Source: an uncultured Chloroflexota bacterium
GTDB lineage: Bacteria; Chloroflexota; Limnocylindria; Limnocylindrales; CSP1-4
Reading direction: 5' to 3'
Assembly: GCA_903924005.1 (NCBI GenBank)
Contig: CAIXZV010000153.1
Location: forward strand, 1-8,853
DNA: 8,853 nt
Part shown: positions 7,171 to 8,853 of the stretch, piece by piece
Numbering within the stretch: position 1 is the first letter of the stretch
How the letters are laid out: every line of letters starts with the position of its first letter
Program-made: the position numbers and the translations under genes
Notes under the pieces: model-generated
Databases searched by the model: none
The model's input: only the letters and a program-made list of their open reading frames with translations
What the model was told of the DNA's origin: nothing

Positions 7171-8001
7171 ATGGAGCTGATTGAAACGCGGGTTCGGGGA
7201 GTCCTCGCAGCGTCACCACCGGTCCACGCGTCGGTTGTCGTGCGGCGTGCGGGCTGTGCGGACCTTGTCTCAATTGCTCCGGATGCGGTCTTTCACGCTG
7301 CGAGCACCATGAAGGTGCCGGTCCTTGTGGAGCTCTACCGGCGAGTTGCGGCGGGCGCCCTGGCGCTTGACGACACGCTCCCGGTCACCACGTGCTTCCG
7401 CAGCCTTGCGGACGGCAGCCCATACGTGCTCTCCCCCGCCTCGGACACCGAACTAGGCCTGTACGACCGCGTGGGCGAACTGGTGACCCTGCGGGAACTG
7501 GCGGCGCTGATGATCACGGTGAGCAGCAATGTCGCCGCCAACATGCTGGTGGAGCTGCTGGGTGCGCCCGCGGTCAGCGCAGGCATGGCGGATCTTGGCG
7601 CGCCGTCGCTCCGCGTCCTGCGGGGTGTGGAGGATCTGCGAGGCTTCGACGCCGGTCTGAACAACACCGTCACTGCCCGCGGTCTAGCCACCCTGTTTGA
7701 GGAGCTTGCTCTCGGCCGAATCCTCTCCCCGGCCGCCTCGGAGGAGATGCTTTCGGTCCTGGCGGGTCAGGCCTTCAATCACGCAATCCCCGCAGGTCTT
7801 CCGGCAGGGCTCCGCGTCGCCCACAAGACAGGGTCCATCACCGGCCTGTTCCACGATGCCGGCGTCGTGCTGGACGGGCCCGGCGCGCCGTGGGTGATCG
7901 TGGCGTTGACACAGGGTTTGCCGGAGGACGATGCGGCGCCGGCGCTTATCGCGGCGGTTGCCCACCAGGTCTATGAGGCAATCTGCGCCGCAAGCGCCTA
8001 A
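7171..8001 (+). CDS. Class A beta-lactamase-fold serine hydrolase, atypical and without signal peptide
   Basis: A 276-aa protein of the class A beta-lactamase/penicillin-binding fold. STMK (45-48) supplies the nucleophile S45 and general base K48. SSN (118-120) stands where class A enzymes have SDN, and KTGS (219-222) is the third motif. In the omega-loop region, FDAGLNN places D160 where class A beta-lactamases have Glu166 of ExxLN, the residue that activates the deacylating water. The ATG at 7171 is chosen because recognisable fold begins there and a TANNNT box precedes it. In-frame upstream starts at 6970 and 7111 would add only unstructured-looking residues. No start gives a signal peptide or lipobox, which is unusual for an enzyme acting on periplasmic beta-lactams or peptidoglycan, so a cytoplasmic esterase/peptidase-like role is possible. 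It lies opposite its neighbours, with its stop overlapping recX by 4 bp. Fold confident; substrate unknown. Confidence 0.85.
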   Translation: MELIETRVRGVLAASPPVHASVVVRRAGCADLVSIAPDAVFHAASTMKVPVLVELYRRVAAGALALDDTLPVTTCFRSLADGSPYVLSPASDTELGLYDRVGELVTLRELAALMITVSSNVAANMLVELLGAPAVSAGMADLGAPSLRVLRGVEDLRGFDAGLNNTVTARGLATLFEELALGRILSPAASEEMLSVLAGQAFNHAIPAGLPAGLRVAHKTGSITGLFHDAGVVLDGPGAPWVIVALTQGLPEDDAAPALIAAVAHQVYEAICAASA

Positions 8002-8624
8002 ATCTCGTCTTCCACAATGGTTGCGGCGTCCGCTTCTGCCGCAAGGACGCGCTTGGCCACGGCCGAGCAAATATCCGGGCCAAACCCGGCACGCGCAAGC
8101 AGGGCGTAGGCCCGCTGCAGCCGTCCGCGCGGGTCTGGTAGGCGCAGGATGCTCGCCACCCGCTTGCGAAGCAGGCGCTCCGCTGCGGCATCGTCCGCGG
8201 AGGCGCCAGTCGCGTCCCCGTCCGGACCCACGCCCGCGTCTGCGTCCGCCCTGCGGTCATCGAGAACGGCGTCCACCGTGTCTCGCTCTACGCCCTTGCG
8301 GGCGAGCTCGATGCGGAGCGCGCGTTCTCCGCGGGGCCGGGCGCGGTCCCGGGACTCCACCCACGTCCGGGCAAAGGCGTCGTCGTCCAGATACCGCAGT
8401 TCGGTCAGCCGATCGATGGCCTCTCCGACAAGTGACGCCGGATATCCAAGGCCCAGCAGCCGTCTCCGCATCTCGTCAACGGACCGCTGGCGCGCCTCGA
8501 GAAGGCGAGCGGCGGCGTCAAGCACCTCCGGGAGTGCCGTGGTCTTGGCGCGCTCCGCGCGGCGCTCCGCAGGTGTGGGCTTGGGGGTGGACCGGCGCTG
8601 GCGCCGGCCCCCCGATGTCTCCAC
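7998..8624 (-). CDS. recX: RecX, regulatory protein of RecA
   Basis: RecX binds RecA filaments and limits their extension and ATPase activity. The 208-aa product begins at GTG 8624, the only standard in-frame start after the recA stop, 21 nt downstream of it; the Shine-Dalgarno is weak. Residues 1-30 are a basic, Pro/Arg-rich tail. The three-helix RecX repeats follow: about 33-75 (AARLLEARQRSVDEMRRRL, then GYP), 76-121 (RYLDDDAFARTWVESR, then ARKGVERDTVD) and about 147-195 (AAERLLRKRV ... RAYALLARAGF). Residues about 123-147 form an Asp/Ala/Gly-rich linker between the second and third repeats that is absent from compact homologues. This and the N-terminal tail explain a length above the usual 150-170. 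Its place directly after recA, as in many bacteria, confirms the name. Its stop overlaps the convergent serine hydrolase stop by 4 bp, so no intrinsic terminator lies between them. Confidence 0.93.
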   Translation of the reverse strand: METSGGRRQRRSTPKPTPAERRAERAKTTALPEVLDAAARLLEARQRSVDEMRRRLLGLGYPASLVGEAIDRLTELRYLDDDAFARTWVESRDRARPRGERALRIELARKGVERDTVDAVLDDRRADADAGVGPDGDATGASADDAAAERLLRKRVASILRLPDPRGRLQRAYALLARAGFGPDICSAVAKRVLAAEADAATIVEDEI

Positions 8625-8645
8625 GGGCGCGGTGGCCCTGCCGAC

Positions 8646-8853
8646 CTACTCTGCTTCCTCAATCCCCTCCACGGGGAGCGTGACCTCTGACATCTTGGCG
8701 CGGATCCGTCGCTCGATTTCCGCGGCAACCTCAGTGTTGGTCTTGAGGAACTCCTTGGCGGCCTCGCGGCCTTGGCCAAGACGGGTGTCCACAAACGTGA
8801 ACCAGGCGCCGGTCTTGGTGACGATGTCCATCGCGACACCGACGTCCAGGAGC
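8646..8853 (-). CDS. recA: RecA recombinase, C-terminal fragment (5' end beyond window)
   Basis: The last 68 residues of RecA, cut by the window edge. LLDVGVAMDIVTKTGAWFTF matches the RecA region with the conserved GAWF, followed by LGQGREAAKEFLKTN and EVAAEIERRIRAK, which is typical of the C-terminal domain. The final residues (TLPVEGIEEAE) form the usual short acidic tail, which in E. coli RecA moderates DNA binding. RecA catalyses ATP-dependent strand exchange and stimulates LexA cleavage; the ATPase core and promoter, including any LexA box, are outside the window. The stop at 8648-8646 is 21 nt before the recX GTG and in frame with it. Confidence 0.95.
   Translation of the reverse strand, partial: LLDVGVAMDIVTKTGAWFTFVDTRLGQGREAAKEFLKTNTEVAAEIERRIRAKMSEVTLPVEGIEEAE

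Noticed and set aside
1..8853. tRNA, rRNA, CRISPR arrays, insertion sequences, attachment sites
   Set aside because: No cloverleaf with a matching anticodon, no regularly spaced repeats, no transposase and no terminal inverted repeats were seen on either strand.

Overview
The window is GC-rich bacterial DNA that is almost entirely coding. It carries a housekeeping cluster on the minus strand. Read 5'->3' on that strand, the order is recA (3' end only), recX, [an opposite-strand serine hydrolase gene], rny (RNase Y), a ymdB-type metallophosphoesterase, a PHP-domain phosphoesterase, miaB, and miaA. The plus strand carries the serine hydrolase gene and, at the left edge, an exported Gly/Ala-rich protein. 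RNase Y with YmdB beside recA/recX, the high GC and the left-edge protein's C-terminal domain suggest a Chloroflexota-like bacterium. A deep-branching, RNase Y-bearing actinobacterium (Thermoleophilia-like) is the main alternative. This placement is inference, not a sequence match.

Layout. 97-939 (+) is a protein with a probable Tat signal, a Gly-rich repetitive middle and a conserved-looking C-terminal domain; it overlaps the miaA 3' end tail-to-tail by 11 bp. 929-1891 (-) is miaA, 1895-3568 (-) miaB, 3565-4521 (-) the PHP protein, 4527-5390 (-) ymdB, and 5404-6930 (-) rny. These five are packed with a 4-bp overlap or gaps of 3-13 bp, so they look like one operon. 6931-7170 is the only sizeable intergenic region; it holds a perfect hairpin abutting the rny Shine-Dalgarno and a dyad in front of the divergent serine hydrolase. 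7171-8001 (+) is the class A beta-lactamase-like hydrolase, overlapping the recX 3' end by 4 bp. 7998-8624 (-) is recX, and 8646-8853 (-) is the recA C-terminus.

How the genes work together. RecA and RecX are the recombinase and its modulator. RNase Y, YmdB and the PHP protein are plausibly a set for RNA cleavage and nucleotide clean-up. MiaA and MiaB act in turn on A37 of tRNAs reading UNN codons, giving i6A37 and then ms2i6A37.

The main oddities are four. (1) miaA has no ATG/GTG/TTG upstream of its Walker A motif, and its frame runs straight out of the miaB stop codon, so it needs a CTG start, readthrough of the miaB TAG, or a sequence error. (2) A perfect 9-bp stem sits directly against the rny ribosome-binding site. 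(3) The serine hydrolase sits antisense between recX and rny, has Asp where class A beta-lactamases have the deacylating Glu166, and may be leaderless. (4) A recA-recX transcript would read antisense through the hydrolase gene into rny. No clear new defence or mobile system is visible.
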